Origin: Streptomyces caniscabiei
Lineage (GTDB): Bacteria > Actinomycetota > Actinomycetes > Streptomycetales > Streptomycetaceae
Direction of reading: 5' to 3'
DNA: 64,000 nt
Assembly: GCF_014930365.1 (NCBI RefSeq)
Contig: NZ_JABXWI010000004.1
Coordinates: forward strand, 186,001-250,000
Part shown: piece by piece, positions 17,014 through 25,536 of the stretch
How positions within the stretch are numbered: the first letter of the stretch is position 1
How the letters are laid out: every line of letters starts with the position of its first letter
Notes under the pieces: generated by a model
What the model saw: the letters and a program-made list of their open reading frames with translations, nothing else
Database searches by the model: none
Told to the model about the DNA's origin: nothing
Program-made: the position numbers and the translations under genes

Positions 17014-17541
17014 ATGACGACGACTGCTGATGGACGCCCTGTTCCGCCCGCGCATGCCGATGAGCGCGTCATGCTGGAATCCTGGCTGGACTTCCACCGT
17101 GAGACCCTCGCCCTGAAGTGCTCGGGCCTGACGGACGATCAGTTACGGCTGACCGCGGCCGCGCCGTCGTCGATGACGCTGCTGGGGCTCGTGCAGCACC
17201 TCGCCGAGGTGGAGCGCAACTGGTTCCGGCGCATCTTCGCGGGGCAGGAGCTGCCGCCGGTCTTCGGGCCCGGCAAAGGTGACGGCTTCGCCCTCCGTCC
17301 GGAGCGGACAGGGGACGAGGTGGTCGCCGTCTGGCGTGCGGAGATCGCCCGGGGCCGTGAGCTGATCGCCGACGCGTCGCTGGACGACTCCGGACGTCTG
17401 TCCGAGGAGGAAGCGGGTCACGTCGGCGACCAGGGTGTCTCGTTGCGCTGGATCATGGTGCACATGATCGAGGAGTACGCGCGCCACAACGGTCACGCCG
17501 ATCTGCTCCGCGAGCGCATCGACGGCGTGACCGGCGCGTGA
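17014..17541 (+). CDS. DinB family protein (YfiT/mycothiol-type four-helix bundle)
   Basis: Protein of 175 residues with the DinB/DUF664 four-helix bundle. Putative metal-binding histidines are in [15 protein letters not shown] (about H62), and in [20 protein letters not shown] (about H150 and H158/H161). Members of this superfamily include mycothiol- or bacillithiol-dependent transferases with a His3 metal site. The typical early [18 protein letters not shown] helix is present. The role is probably thiol-dependent detoxification, not proven. The start at 17014 is ATG with GAAGG eight bases upstream; the longer frame is spurious. Confidence 0.82.
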   Translation: MTTTADGRPVPPAHADERVMLESWLDFHRETLALKCSGLTDDQLRLTAAAPSSMTLLGLVQHLAEVERNWFRRIFAGQELPPVFGPGKGDGFALRPERTGDEVVAVWRAEIARGRELIADASLDDSGRLSEEEAGHVGDQGVSLRWIMVHMIEEYARHNGHADLLRERIDGVTGA

Positions 17542-17551
17542 GAGGGGACGG

Positions 17552-18556
17552 TCAGGAGGACTGCGCGGTCTGGTAGAGGTTCTGCGCGTCGGCGCCGAAG
17601 TACGGCCCGTACATCCGGTTGGGCAGGAAGTTGTACTTGAAGCTGTTCACCGACGACAGCAGGCCGGTGCCCGTGGACTCGTTGAACTGGGTGAACCAGG
17701 GGCCTCCGCTGGAGCCGCCGGTCATGTCGCAGTTCATGCCGTGGTCGTTGGAGAGCAGGAAGTCACGGTTGGTGGTGCCGCTGCAGTAGATGAACTTCTC
17801 CCCGTCGTACGGGGCGGCGGCGGGGAAGCCGAAGGCGTACATGGCCTTGTTGTAGCCGGTGTTGAAGGCCAGGCCCTGCCCGCCGACGACGTCCGTCAGC
17901 AACTTCCCGTCCAGCGGGGCGACGACGGCCGCGCCGATGTCGTAGTTGATGTCCTCGCTCGCGGTCCACTGCGGAGTGGAGAGGGTCTTCGTGGCACTCC
18001 ACCTGCCGTACGGGGCCTGCCCGTCGTGGTATCCGGGCACGAAGACCCAGTTGGTGTGCCAGGCGCCCTCCAGCTTCACGCAGTGCCCGGCGGTGATGAC
18101 GGTGCTCTTGTTGGCGCTGGTGACGGCGTTGCCGGAGCACGAGGCCGTACGCCCCTGGTAGGTGAAGAACACCCGTCCGGCCGTGGAGAGCACGGCTCCG
18201 CCGCCGGTCCAGGCTCCGCCGCCGTTGGGGAAGGCCAGCACCCCGACGTCCTTCGGCGCGCCCGGCAGGGTCGGGGCGACGGTCTTCTCCTTGCCCTTGG
18301 CGAGGGCGGGGGCCTTCACCTGGGTCCGGTCCACGGTCGGCAGGTCCAGCGGGGTGGCCCCACGCATCCGTTCGGCGGTCCAGAACGCGGCGGGGTCGGC
18401 CGTGGCCGGGGCCGCCCCGGCGGGCGAGGCGAACACACCGGTGCCGAGCAACGCGGCGGCGCCGAGCAGGGCGGCGAGTACGGGGCGGGACCTGCGCGGG
18501 GAGCGGGACGTACGGGACGAGCCGGACGGGCGGAACGAGCGGCGTATGTCTCTCAC
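17552..18556 (-). CDS. Secreted trypsin-like serine protease
   Basis: Chymotrypsin-fold peptidase of 334 residues. The signal peptide has an Arg/Ser-rich n-region followed by VLAALLGAAALLGTGVFASPAGAAPA. The triad is His in TAGHCV (about H158), Asp in INYDIGAAVV (about D206) and Ser in GGSSGGPW (about S283). The GTG at 18556 is chosen from AAGGAG five bases upstream. The region between signal and catalytic domain (TERMRGATPLDLPTVDRTQ, VKAPALAKGKEKTVAPTLPG) may act as a propeptide. It resembles glutamyl endopeptidase/V8-like secreted proteases of Streptomyces. It lies convergent with the DinB gene and divergent from the DUF4142 gene. Confidence 0.88.
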   Translation of the reverse strand: MRDIRRSFRPSGSSRTSRSPRRSRPVLAALLGAAALLGTGVFASPAGAAPATADPAAFWTAERMRGATPLDLPTVDRTQVKAPALAKGKEKTVAPTLPGAPKDVGVLAFPNGGGAWTGGGAVLSTAGRVFFTYQGRTASCSGNAVTSANKSTVITAGHCVKLEGAWHTNWVFVPGYHDGQAPYGRWSATKTLSTPQWTASEDINYDIGAAVVAPLDGKLLTDVVGGQGLAFNTGYNKAMYAFGFPAAAPYDGEKFIYCSGTTNRDFLLSNDHGMNCDMTGGSSGGPWFTQFNESTGTGLLSSVNSFKYNFLPNRMYGPYFGADAQNLYQTAQSS

Positions 18557-18833
18557 ACGTACTCCTTGTGCGGTGGGGGACGAGGACGGACTCGCGCAAC
18601 GCAGAGTGCCACCCCACCCGCAACTTGGACAGGTGCACGACAGACGCGCGACAGGTACACGCCACGATGGGCGCAAAATCAACCCCGGAACGGCCCGGAC
18701 CACGGTTCGTTGACCGTCCCTTGAACATCTCCGGGTTCCCCCGCGTACCTCTCGCTGCGTGCCGTGCCAGCCGCAACAGGTGTCCACTCCTACCGACCTG
18801 GAGGATCCACTCTCTACCCGACCGGGAGAACAC

Positions 18834-19532
18834 ATGCATGCGAACCGACACGCGGTACCCACGCGGACGTCGCGGCGGACCGTCACGATCATCGCCGCCG
18901 TCTGCGCCGTGATAGCCGCGGCCGTCATCGCGATCAGGGCGGGCAGCGAGGAAGCCTCGGCCAACCCCACGACGGCGGGCCAGATCGAGCACACCGGCGG
19001 CCATGTCGCCGGCGGCGGCGCCGGACAGACGGCGACGGGCCAGAACGCCAACCTCACCGTGACCGACGTGGACCGCGAGTTCCTCGCGAAGGTACGTCAG
19101 GCCGGCCTCTGGGAGATCCCGGCCGGCCGGCTCGCCCAGACCCACGCCTCCAACGAGGCCGTCAAGCGGGCCGGGGACCATCTGATCGACGGACACAGCA
19201 AGCTGGACCAACTCGTGCGCGAGGACGCCGAGATCCTCGGTGTGGAGATCCCCGACGAGGCCACCGAGGAACAGCAGCAGTGGGTCCGGAATCTGGAGAA
19301 CGCGCAGGGCGAGGAGTTCGACAAGCTCTTCGCCAACGTGCTCCGCGCCTCGCACGGCAAGATCTTCGCCACCATCGGTGAGGTCCGGGCAGCCACCCAG
19401 AACGACCTCATCCGCCGCCACGCCCGCCAGGCCAACCAGACCGTCCTGGACCACATGGAGGTCCTGGAGGACACGGGTCTCGTCGACGCCTCCACCTTCC
19501 AGGAGGTCGAGGAGGACGTGGCCCCCAAGTAG
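18834..19532 (+). CDS. DUF4142 domain protein, exported
   Basis: Protein of 232 residues. An N-terminal hydrophobic segment (VTIIAAVCAVIAAAVIAI, about 17-34) anchors or exports it. The DUF4142 domain occupies about 75-225: LTVTDVDREFLAKVRQAGLWEIPAGRLAQTHASNEAVKR starts the ferritin-like helical bundle, then HLIDGHSKLDQLVREDA and DVLRASHGKIFATI-like helices follow. DUF4142 proteins are ferritin-like bundles in the cell envelope of unclear function. The ATG at 18834 has GGGAG upstream. It is divergent from the protease gene; the 277-base region between them has no other gene. Confidence 0.85.
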   Translation: MHANRHAVPTRTSRRTVTIIAAVCAVIAAAVIAIRAGSEEASANPTTAGQIEHTGGHVAGGGAGQTATGQNANLTVTDVDREFLAKVRQAGLWEIPAGRLAQTHASNEAVKRAGDHLIDGHSKLDQLVREDAEILGVEIPDEATEEQQQWVRNLENAQGEEFDKLFANVLRASHGKIFATIGEVRAATQNDLIRRHARQANQTVLDHMEVLEDTGLVDASTFQEVEEDVAPK

Positions 19533-19937
19533 GGGACGCCACGGCCGACCGTACGGGTGCCAGGGCAGCCGCCCCACCCGGTTCAGCCCCACTCGCCTCA
19601 GCACCCGGCTCAGCCCCGCCGACGCGCGCCGCGCCCACCGCACCGCCTCCTCGCCGTCCCCGATGGGGCCCCTCCCCCAACGAGGCACCCGGAAAAGGCG
19701 GTTCGGACGGGCCCGGCGACTGGCGACCATCTTTGCACTGTGCAATGATCGAGGTGGGGGAGCCGAGCCGACGGTCGGCCGCTACCTGGCGCCCAGGAGT
19801 GACACCGGCACGGTTACGCGGCGGCAGCACGCCGACCGTCGGCAGGGCCCTCCCCCGGCGGCGCCGAAGGGCTGTCCGGGCCACCGACCTATATTGGCCC
19901 GGGGAACGTCGGCACGCGCAGGGGGGATCAAGGGCTG
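19533..19937. other. Intergenic region with a perfect palindrome
   Basis: About 405 bases without a supported gene. The one notable element is the perfect palindrome at 19733-19745 listed separately. The rest is Pro/Arg-coding shadow frame. Confidence 0.4.
19733..19745. promoter_or_regulatory. 13-bp palindrome, possible operator
   Basis: TTGCACTGTGCAA is perfectly self-complementary around a central T and is unusually AT-containing for this genome. It lies about 190 bases before the lipoprotein gene. It could be a repressor site; no adjacent regulator gene points to a partner. Confidence 0.35.
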
Positions 19938-20792
19938 TTGCGACGATCAGGTGGAACATGTCGAGCGGCCGTGGCCGCCCTGCTCTGTGCCGTCACCGTG
20001 CTGTTCGTCGGCGGGTGCGGAACTCTGGTGGCCGGTCAGGGAGGCGGGAGTTCACCGTCGTCGGCCGCCGAGCCGATCCCGTGGACCACCATGCAGCCTT
20101 CCGCGGTCACCGGCGTGCGTATCAGCGCGGACGGCCGCACGCTGTCCCTCGCCGCGCAGGTGCCCAGCGGGCCCGACGCGTGTGTGCGCAAGCTCAAGGC
20201 GGTGCTCACCGACCCGATGACGGATTTGGCGCGGATACAGGTCACGTTCACCTCGCCGTCCGGGGACAGGGCTTCCGGGTGCACCGAGGAGAAGACATCC
20301 ACGGCGACGGTGAAGCTGCCCGAGCCACTGGGCGACCGGGACGTGATCGTCGACAACTACACGCGCTTCACCGCCGACGGCGCCGAGCCGCCCGCGCTGC
20401 GGCTGTGCGGGAAGCTGGGCTGCACACCACCGGCCACGGGTTGCACGGTCGCCTCCTACGAGCAGGCGTTGATGGCGGTCAACGCGCCCGCGCACACGTT
20501 CCGGGACACGGAGAAGTGCGACGGCGAGTGGCTGGTCCTGGACATCTCCTGGCGCACGGGACCGGTGTGCGGCGACGACACGAAGGACGCCGCCTGCTCG
20601 GCCCGGCTGGGCGACCGCTGGTTCTTCCGGGCGCGGAAAACGGGCTGGGAGCCGATCAGCAGGACGTCGGCGGGAGGCTGCCGGGACGTGCAGCGCGAGG
20701 AGCCCGACTTCCCGTCCTCGCTGTGCGTGTCACTGGAACCGCTGGCGTCGTCCCTGCACCCCCGCCATACCGCCTGGCCGCCGGGGAACTGA
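19938..20792 (+). CDS. Putative lipoprotein
   Basis: Exported protein of 284 residues. The N-terminus is MRRSGGTCRAAVAALLCAVTV followed by LFVGGC, which fits a lipobox with the acylated Cys near residue 27. The TTG start at 19938 has AAGGG six bases upstream. The mature part has paired cysteines (CVRKLK, GCTEEK, RLCGKLGCTPPATGC, CDGEW, VCGDDTKDAAC, GGCRD, LCVSLEP), suggesting several disulfides outside the cell. No enzymatic motif is visible and I do not recognise the family. The C-terminus abuts a decayed coxB-like remnant on the other strand. Confidence 0.72.
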   Translation: MRRSGGTCRAAVAALLCAVTVLFVGGCGTLVAGQGGGSSPSSAAEPIPWTTMQPSAVTGVRISADGRTLSLAAQVPSGPDACVRKLKAVLTDPMTDLARIQVTFTSPSGDRASGCTEEKTSTATVKLPEPLGDRDVIVDNYTRFTADGAEPPALRLCGKLGCTPPATGCTVASYEQALMAVNAPAHTFRDTEKCDGEWLVLDISWRTGPVCGDDTKDAACSARLGDRWFFRARKTGWEPISRTSAGGCRDVQREEPDFPSSLCVSLEPLASSLHPRHTAWPPGN

Positions 20793-20811
20793 GCACAGCC
20801 CACACGCGAGG

Positions 20812-21224
20812 AGAGCACGAAGCGGACCTTCTCGCCCTTCGGCAGCCACAGGGTGGGCCCCGGGGTCGCCGGTCTGCGGGTTGCGCGTGCCGGGAACACC
20901 GACGTCGAAGACGCCCTCGGCGCCCGAGGGGAAGGCATCTCGGTATCTGTTGGGGACGATGCCCATGTCCGGGTCGGCCTTCGCGTCGCCCGTTCCGGTG
21001 TCGCCGTCGACGTCCTCGACGTGGTTGAAGCGCCAGTTCCACTGGAAGCCGACCACCCCCACGGTGTGCGCGAACTTGTCGAAGAGCACCGAGACGATGA
21101 TCAGCGGCACGACGGTGTACCGCACCTCGATGGGCATGTCGTACCGGGACTGTGGGGGGACCTCGGCATCGGTCCTGCTGCGCCGGTGGAAGATCGCCGC
21201 CCAGAGGATCAGCCCCCACCCCAC
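20812..21224 (-). pseudogene. Remnant of cytochrome c oxidase subunit II
   Basis: The minus strand reads WGLILWAAIFHRRSRTDAEV, PPQSRYDMPIEVRYTVVPLI, IVSVLF, then HTVGVVGFQWNWRFNHVEDV and AEGVFDVGVPGTRNPQTGDPG. After a frameshift near 20870 it continues TLWLPKGEKVRFVLSSRV. This is the actinobacterial CtaC/CoxB core: the second transmembrane helix and the start of the cupredoxin domain. The signal sequence and first helix are missing. About 17 residues are lost between VLF and HTVGVVGF, and everything after SSRV, including the copper-A ligands, is absent. It is therefore a non-functional fragment. Confidence 0.85.
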
Positions 21225-21433
21225 CGCGCCGCCGAGAACGGGCCTTCCGCGTCCGGCTCGGGCGTACGACGTCCCCGGAGGCCTTGCGTCACGGCGGCCG
21301 TTTTCCCCGCGGAAGGAAAGAGGGGGAAGGACCGCTTCGACCTCCCCAGGTGTGGCGGCCCTTCCCCAGCGGTCACCCGCCTACCCGGAGTCTCACCCTT
21401 CATGCCCGGCCTGCCTGCACAGGTGTGAGGCGC

Positions 21434-21865
21434 TCACTCGGTGTCGGGGAACTCCCCCGCGAACGCGCCGGCCATCCGCAGCCAGGGCTCCGCCTCGTCC
21501 CGGCGGCCCTGGCGCTGCAGGGTGCGTCCGAGCATCAGATGGGCGTAGTGCTCGACCGGGTCGCGCTCGACGATCAACCGCAACTGCTCTTCCGCGCGCC
21601 GAAGTTGCGCGGAGTGGTAGTAGGCGCGGGCCAGCAGCAGCCGGGGGCCGGTCTGCTCCGGGGCCTCCTCGACGACGTCGACGAGCAGCTTCGCGGCACC
21701 GATGTAGTCCCGCGCGCCGAACAGCAGTTGGGCGCGCTCCCAGCGCTCGGCGGTGGTCTCCTCGTGCGGCACTCCGGCGCCGTTGTCGAACAGGTGCAGC
21801 GCGCTGGCCCAACGGTCGGGCGCCACCCCGTCGGTGGCCGGGTACAGCTGGAAGTCCTCGGTCAT
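21434..21865 (-). CDS. Tetratricopeptide repeat protein
   Basis: Small TPR protein of 143 residues. Two TPR-like helical hairpins are visible: WERAQLLFGARDYIGAAKLLVDVVEEAP, TGPRLLLARAYYHSAQLRRAEEQLRLIVERDP and EHYAHLMLGRTLQRQGRRDEAEPWLRMA. TPRs mediate protein-protein contact; no enzymatic domain is present. The ATG at 21865 is supported by GGAGGAAGGG upstream; the open frame continues much further upstream only as a shadow. The gene follows the pirin gene on the same strand after about 160 bases. Confidence 0.85.
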   Translation of the reverse strand: MTEDFQLYPATDGVAPDRWASALHLFDNGAGVPHEETTAERWERAQLLFGARDYIGAAKLLVDVVEEAPEQTGPRLLLARAYYHSAQLRRAEEQLRLIVERDPVEHYAHLMLGRTLQRQGRRDEAEPWLRMAGAFAGEFPDTE

Positions 21866-22023
21866 GGTTCCCTTCCTCCTTCTCCCGGACCCGTCTCCCG
21901 AGGTCCCGGAACGCGACGCGGTGATGCTCGAACGGCGCGACGGACGCCGCGTGTTCACCGGCGAGAGCGCCGGGAGCTCCCGTGCAGCACGCTCCCGCCC
22001 CTGGTTATTCCGCTCCGACCAGC

Positions 22024-23031
22024 TCACCGCCCAGGCCCCGGCCGGTGGCCGCGCGGGGGATTGCCGCGCGGCGCGATGACGGCGTTCGGCAGGGCGGGGG
22101 CCGGAAGACGGTGTCCGGCATGCCCCTCGACCTCGCCGAAGCGGTCGGAGCCCGCCTGCCACTCCTCCCGGGCCCGGACGATGTCCTCGTGGCTGCGGCC
22201 GATGAAGTTCCACCACATGACGATCTCCTCCTCGAAGGGAGGGCCGCCGAGCAGGATCGTGCGCGCGGGGGCGTCCGACTCGTTCACCACGGTCAGGGTG
22301 TCCACGCCGCAGGGGACGTAACCGAGTTCCGCAGGTCGCAGGACGGTCTCGATCAGCCGCACGTCGCCGCTGTCCACAAGGAGCCCGTGCTCGAAGGCGG
22401 GGTCCACCACGAGGGCGACCGTCGCGTGCGGTTCGAGGATGATCTCGGCGCCGAGCAGCGGCGTGAAGGTCCGCACCGGCGATGTGTGACCGGCGAGCGA
22501 GCCGAGGAAGACCTTGACCTCGGCCCCGTCGACCCGCACGGGGGCGGGCACGTGGTGCTGGAAGTCGCGAGCGGCGTTCCGGTGCTCCTCGGGCAACGCC
22601 ACCCACAGCTGGACGCCGTGGATGACCGTGGTGTCCGGGGTGGAGACCTCCGAGTGAGCGATGCCGTGTCCGCCGGTCATGAGGTTCAGCTCGCCGGGCC
22701 GGACCAGGGCGTGCGTCCCGAGGGTGTCGCGGTGTTCGATCTCTCCGCTGAACAGCCAGCTCACCGTCTGCAGCCCGGTGTGCGGATGCGGGGGTACGTC
22801 CATGCCCGTCACGCCGGCGTCGACGGGACCGTAGTGATCGGCGAAGCACCAGGCTCCGATCAGGGTGCGGGCGCGCTGCGGCAGGGTTCGGCGCACGCGC
22901 AGGGCGCGGGGCCCGCCCAGGGGCACGTCTCGCGCCGACAGCACCTCGACCCGGGGCTCACCTGTCGAGCGGTCCTCGTCGACGGCCGCCCCGCATGCCA
23001 CTGCCGCGGGTGCCGCTTCCACGTTGCTCAC
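22024..23031 (-). CDS. Pirin family protein
   Basis: Bicupin protein of 335 residues. The N-terminal cupin carries the iron-binding histidines and glutamate: VPPHPHTGLQTVSWLFSGEIEHRD, with GHGIAHSE later. The C-terminal cupin follows from about 190. Pirins are Fe-dependent; some act as quercetinases and others as redox-sensing cofactors. The GTG at 23031 has AGAGGGG upstream and is preferred to the ATG at 23049. The gene diverges from a carboxymuconolactone decarboxylase-like gene, and the spacer holds an operator-like repeat. A MarR gene nearby carries a related partial site. Confidence 0.88.
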   Translation of the reverse strand: MSNVEAAPAAVACGAAVDEDRSTGEPRVEVLSARDVPLGGPRALRVRRTLPQRARTLIGAWCFADHYGPVDAGVTGMDVPPHPHTGLQTVSWLFSGEIEHRDTLGTHALVRPGELNLMTGGHGIAHSEVSTPDTTVIHGVQLWVALPEEHRNAARDFQHHVPAPVRVDGAEVKVFLGSLAGHTSPVRTFTPLLGAEIILEPHATVALVVDPAFEHGLLVDSGDVRLIETVLRPAELGYVPCGVDTLTVVNESDAPARTILLGGPPFEEEIVMWWNFIGRSHEDIVRAREEWQAGSDRFGEVEGHAGHRLPAPALPNAVIAPRGNPPRGHRPGPGR

Positions 23032-23053
23032 CGGGGACCCCTCTCCCATGTTG

Positions 23054-23071
23054 TAGTTGTTACATCAACTA
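23054..23071. promoter_or_regulatory. Operator-like inverted repeat between pirin and AhpD-like genes
   Basis: TAGTTG-TTACAT-CAACTA has six-base arms and a six-base spacer in the divergent promoter region. The core GTTG-N3-CATCAAC recurs at 25395-25410 before the NmrA gene. It is a likely MarR-type operator. A TATCAT hexamer at 23070-23075 could be the -10 of the rightward gene and would overlap the site. Confidence 0.6.
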
Positions 23072-23147
23072 TCATGCCACGAGAGCGGTCCGGTGACCAC
23101 CGCGCGCAGACGGCGCGCGGCCCCGGTCCACCCAGGGGAGGCACGCA

Positions 23148-23648
23148 GTGAGTGAGCACATCGATGGATCCGCACCGCGCAGGATCTTCGTCGACAAGCA
23201 GAGCCCCCAGGCCTACCGGGCCATGGTGAAGGCCGCGGAGGCGGTGAGCGCAACGGCCACGGAGGCGGGGCTCGACCGCGCGACCGTGGAGCTGATCAAC
23301 CTCCGTGTGTCGCAGCTGAACGGCTGCGCCTACTGCCTCGACCTGCACACCCGAAGGGCGCTGCGCGCGGGCGAGTCGGCACAGCGGCTGGGGGTTCTGC
23401 CGGCCTGGCGGGAGACAGCCCTGTTCACGCCCGAGGAGCGCGCGGCGCTGGCCCTGGCGGAGGCGACCACCGATCCGACCGCCTCCGCCGCCCAGGACGC
23501 GGCGTACGAAGCCGCCCGCCGCGTTCTCACCGAGGACCAGATCTCGGCGGTGATCTGGGTGGCGATCACCATCGGCGCGTTCAATCGCGTCTCCGTCATG
23601 AGCAGGCACCCCGTCGAGGCGCCGCGGCGAACCTCAGCGGAGATCTGA
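23148..23648 (+). CDS. Carboxymuconolactone decarboxylase (AhpD-like) family protein
   Basis: AhpD-like protein of 166 residues. The redox/catalytic motif is NGCAYCLDLHTRRA, with Cys-x-x-Cys and the following His (about 58-66), as in alkylhydroperoxidase D-type proteins. The rest is helical (ALALAEATTDPTASAAQDAA, EDQISAVIWVAITIGAFNRVSV). A peroxide or quinone-related redox role is likely. The GTG at 23148 is supported by GGGGAGG upstream; a second GTG four bases later is out of frame. It is divergent from pirin and likely shares regulation with it. Confidence 0.87.
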   Translation: MSEHIDGSAPRRIFVDKQSPQAYRAMVKAAEAVSATATEAGLDRATVELINLRVSQLNGCAYCLDLHTRRALRAGESAQRLGVLPAWRETALFTPEERAALALAEATTDPTASAAQDAAYEAARRVLTEDQISAVIWVAITIGAFNRVSVMSRHPVEAPRRTSAEI

Positions 23649-23671
23649 TCGACGAGTCATCCGGACGCTCC

Positions 23672-23795
23672 TCAGGCCGCCGAGGCCCTCCCGGGTCCGG
23701 CCGCCGGGGCGGCGAGCAGGAAGACGAAGGGGCTCAGGGCGTCGTCGCGGGTGGCGGGGTCGGCGTAGTCGCCGGCCTCGGCGTGGGGCCCCGGT
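23672..23795 (-). pseudogene. Possible C-terminal remnant of a methyltransferase-like gene
   Basis: Just downstream of the MarR stop a frame reads PHAEAGDYADPATRDDALSP then FVFLLAAPAAGPGRASAA and stops at 23672. The pattern resembles the tail of some SAM-dependent methyltransferases. No start or upstream part is present. It may be a fragment fused behind the MarR gene by deletion, or chance. Confidence 0.25.
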
Positions 23796-24263
23796 TCAGG
23801 TCGGGTCTTCGTCCAGCTTGCCGATCACGCGCTCGGAGATCTCCGCCAGGACCCGCAGCTCGGCCGGCGTGACATGGTCCATGAACAGCTCTCGCACCGC
23901 CTCGACATGACGCGGGGCGGCCGCCTCGATGGCCGCCCGCCCGACGTCCGTGATCACCACATACGCCCCGCGCCCGTCCTCGGCGCATTCCTCGCGCACC
24001 ACCATGCCCCGGCCGGCCATCCGGGCGATGTGGTGGGACATCCGGCTCTTCTCCCACTCCAGCGCCCGCGCCAGGTCCTGATACCGCTGCCGCCCCTCCG
24101 GCGAGTCCGTCAGGTGGACGAGCACCGCGAAGTCGGCGGCCGACACGTTGGACTCCGACTGGAGCCTGCGCCCCAGGCGCCCGCCGAGCCGCTCGTGCAA
24201 CCGCACGAAACCGCGCCACGCGCGCTGCTCCTCAGGCGTCAGCCATCGCACTGTCTCTCCCAT
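23796..24263 (-). CDS. MarR family transcriptional regulator
   Basis: Winged-helix repressor of 155 residues. Dimerisation helices are at the N-terminus (TPEEQRAWRGFVRLHERLGG). The winged HTH follows: SAADFAVLVHLTDSPEGRQRYQDLARALEWEKSRMSHHIARMAGRG, with the wing DGRGAYVVITDVGRAAI. A TACACT hexamer lies six bases before the ATG, so the message may be leaderless. Its promoter holds GTAGTTGACAG, part of the motif seen before pirin/AhpD and NmrA, which suggests autoregulation. The EKSRMSHH variant belongs to the redox/phenolic-responsive MarR group common in Streptomyces; the ligand is unknown. Confidence 0.88.
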   Translation of the reverse strand: MGETVRWLTPEEQRAWRGFVRLHERLGGRLGRRLQSESNVSAADFAVLVHLTDSPEGRQRYQDLARALEWEKSRMSHHIARMAGRGMVVREECAEDGRGAYVVITDVGRAAIEAAAPRHVEAVRELFMDHVTPAELRVLAEISERVIGKLDEDPT

Positions 24264-24415
24264 GAAGAAAGTGTAGACGTAGTTGACAGTTCACCGAATA
24301 CCTGGACGCCCGCGCCTGCTCGCAGCGCCGAAACGCCGTCACCCCGGCGGCCGGGCGGCCTACCGGGACGACGGGTGGGGCGAGTGGAGCCATCGGGCGG
24401 ACGAGGGGCGCCCGG

Positions 24416-25366
24416 TCAGCTCAGCGGGATGTCGGCGGCGTTCCCGGCCAGCCAGTCGTCGAAGCTCTTCAGGCCGGGGTGGATCTCCCGGATCCCGTCC
24501 AGGTCACGGGCGCCGGTGAACTCCTGGTCGAAATCGCCGTAGTACTGGAACATGTTGCCGATCTCGTCACCCCCCGGAACACCGAGGGAGCGGAAGACGT
24601 CGTAGGGCACGGCCTGGAAGCGCACCGGCTCACCGATCGCGGCGCCGATCTTCTCCGCGTACTGGGCGCCGGTCAGGTGGTCGCCCGCCAGCCCGACGGT
24701 GTGCCCGACGAAACGCTCGCCGCCTTTGAAGAGGCCGAGCGCGGTGTGGCCGATGTCGTTCACGTCGAGGCCGGCCAGCAGCTTGCCGTCCTCGAAGGGC
24801 AGGGTCAGCGTCAGCACGCCGTCCTCGTCCCGCTTGGGGCCCAGCATCGACAGGAAGCCCTGGAAGAAGAACGTGGTGTTCAGGAACGTGGTCGGCACCC
24901 CGGCCCGGCGGAAGAGCTCGTTGGCCTCGCCCTTGGCGTCGAAGTGCGGCACGTTGTACTTCTCCTGGAGAACGGGCATCCGCTCGTCCTCCAGCGGCAG
25001 CAGCTCGCGGGTGTCCTCCAGTGTCGACCACACCACGTGCCGCAGCCCCGCGGCCTTGGCCGCCCGGACCAGCACCTCGACCTCCTCGGTCTCCTTGGCG
25101 GCCGAGCCGTGGGCCCAGAAGTTGGTGACCAGGAAGGCGCCGTACGCACCTTCGAACGCCTGATGCACGGACGGCTCGTCGTAGAAGTCCGCCCGTACGA
25201 CCTCCGCGCCGAGTTCGACCAGCTCCTTGGCGGCGGGCGAGTCCGGGTTCCGGGTCAGCGCGCGCACGGTGAAGCCAGAGTCGGGATCGGCCAGGATCGC
25301 GCGTGCGACACCGCCGCCCTGCGCTCCCGTGGCTCCGGCGACCGCGATGACCTTCTTGTCACTCAT
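24416..25366 (-). CDS. NmrA family NAD(P)-binding protein
   Basis: NmrA/HSCARG-like atypical SDR of 316 residues. The dinucleotide motif is VIAVAGATGAQGGGVARAIL at the N-terminus. Next come RALTRNPDSPAAKELVELGAEVV, GAFLVTNFWAHGSAAKETEE and LRHVVWSTLEDTR, all hallmarks of the HSCARG-type NADPH sensor group. There is no YxxxK pair. It may sense the NADPH/NADP ratio or reduce quinones. The ATG at 25366 has AGGGG upstream. Two exact reverse-complement copies of a 16-bp operator sit in its promoter. Confidence 0.87.
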   Translation of the reverse strand: MSDKKVIAVAGATGAQGGGVARAILADPDSGFTVRALTRNPDSPAAKELVELGAEVVRADFYDEPSVHQAFEGAYGAFLVTNFWAHGSAAKETEEVEVLVRAAKAAGLRHVVWSTLEDTRELLPLEDERMPVLQEKYNVPHFDAKGEANELFRRAGVPTTFLNTTFFFQGFLSMLGPKRDEDGVLTLTLPFEDGKLLAGLDVNDIGHTALGLFKGGERFVGHTVGLAGDHLTGAQYAEKIGAAIGEPVRFQAVPYDVFRSLGVPGGDEIGNMFQYYGDFDQEFTGARDLDGIREIHPGLKSFDDWLAGNAADIPLS

Positions 25367-25394
25367 ACCAGCTACCCCTGTCAAGGAGAGATTA

Positions 25395-25438
25395 GGTTGA
25401 CGCATCAACCACATCAGAGTTCGGTTGATGCGTCAACC
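25395..25438 (-). promoter_or_regulatory. Double operator upstream of NmrA gene
   Basis: Two 16-bp sites, GGTTGACGCATCAACC (25395-25410) and its exact reverse complement GGTTGATGCGTCAACC (25423-25438), are separated by 12 bases. Each is an inverted repeat with GGTTGA/TCAACC arms. Read leftwards, a CTGATG / 17-base spacer / TAATCT promoter would put the proximal site in the spacer. Repression by a dimeric MarR-like protein is the simplest reading. Confidence 0.65.
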
Positions 25439-25478
25439 ACATGGCGAGGAATGGCCGGGAGTCGTCCCCTCGGGAATA

Positions 25479-25492
25479 GATGACGTATCATC
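25479..25492. promoter_or_regulatory. Inverted repeat before flavin monooxygenase gene
   Basis: GATGA-CGTA-TCATC, five-base arms around a four-base centre, 45 bases before the start at 25537. It could be an operator or part of the promoter. It differs from the GGTTGA-type sites nearby. Confidence 0.35.
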
Positions 25493-25536
25493 CTGTTCCC
25501 CCTGGTGTGCAGTCCTGTCGACCCGAGGAGCTCGCG

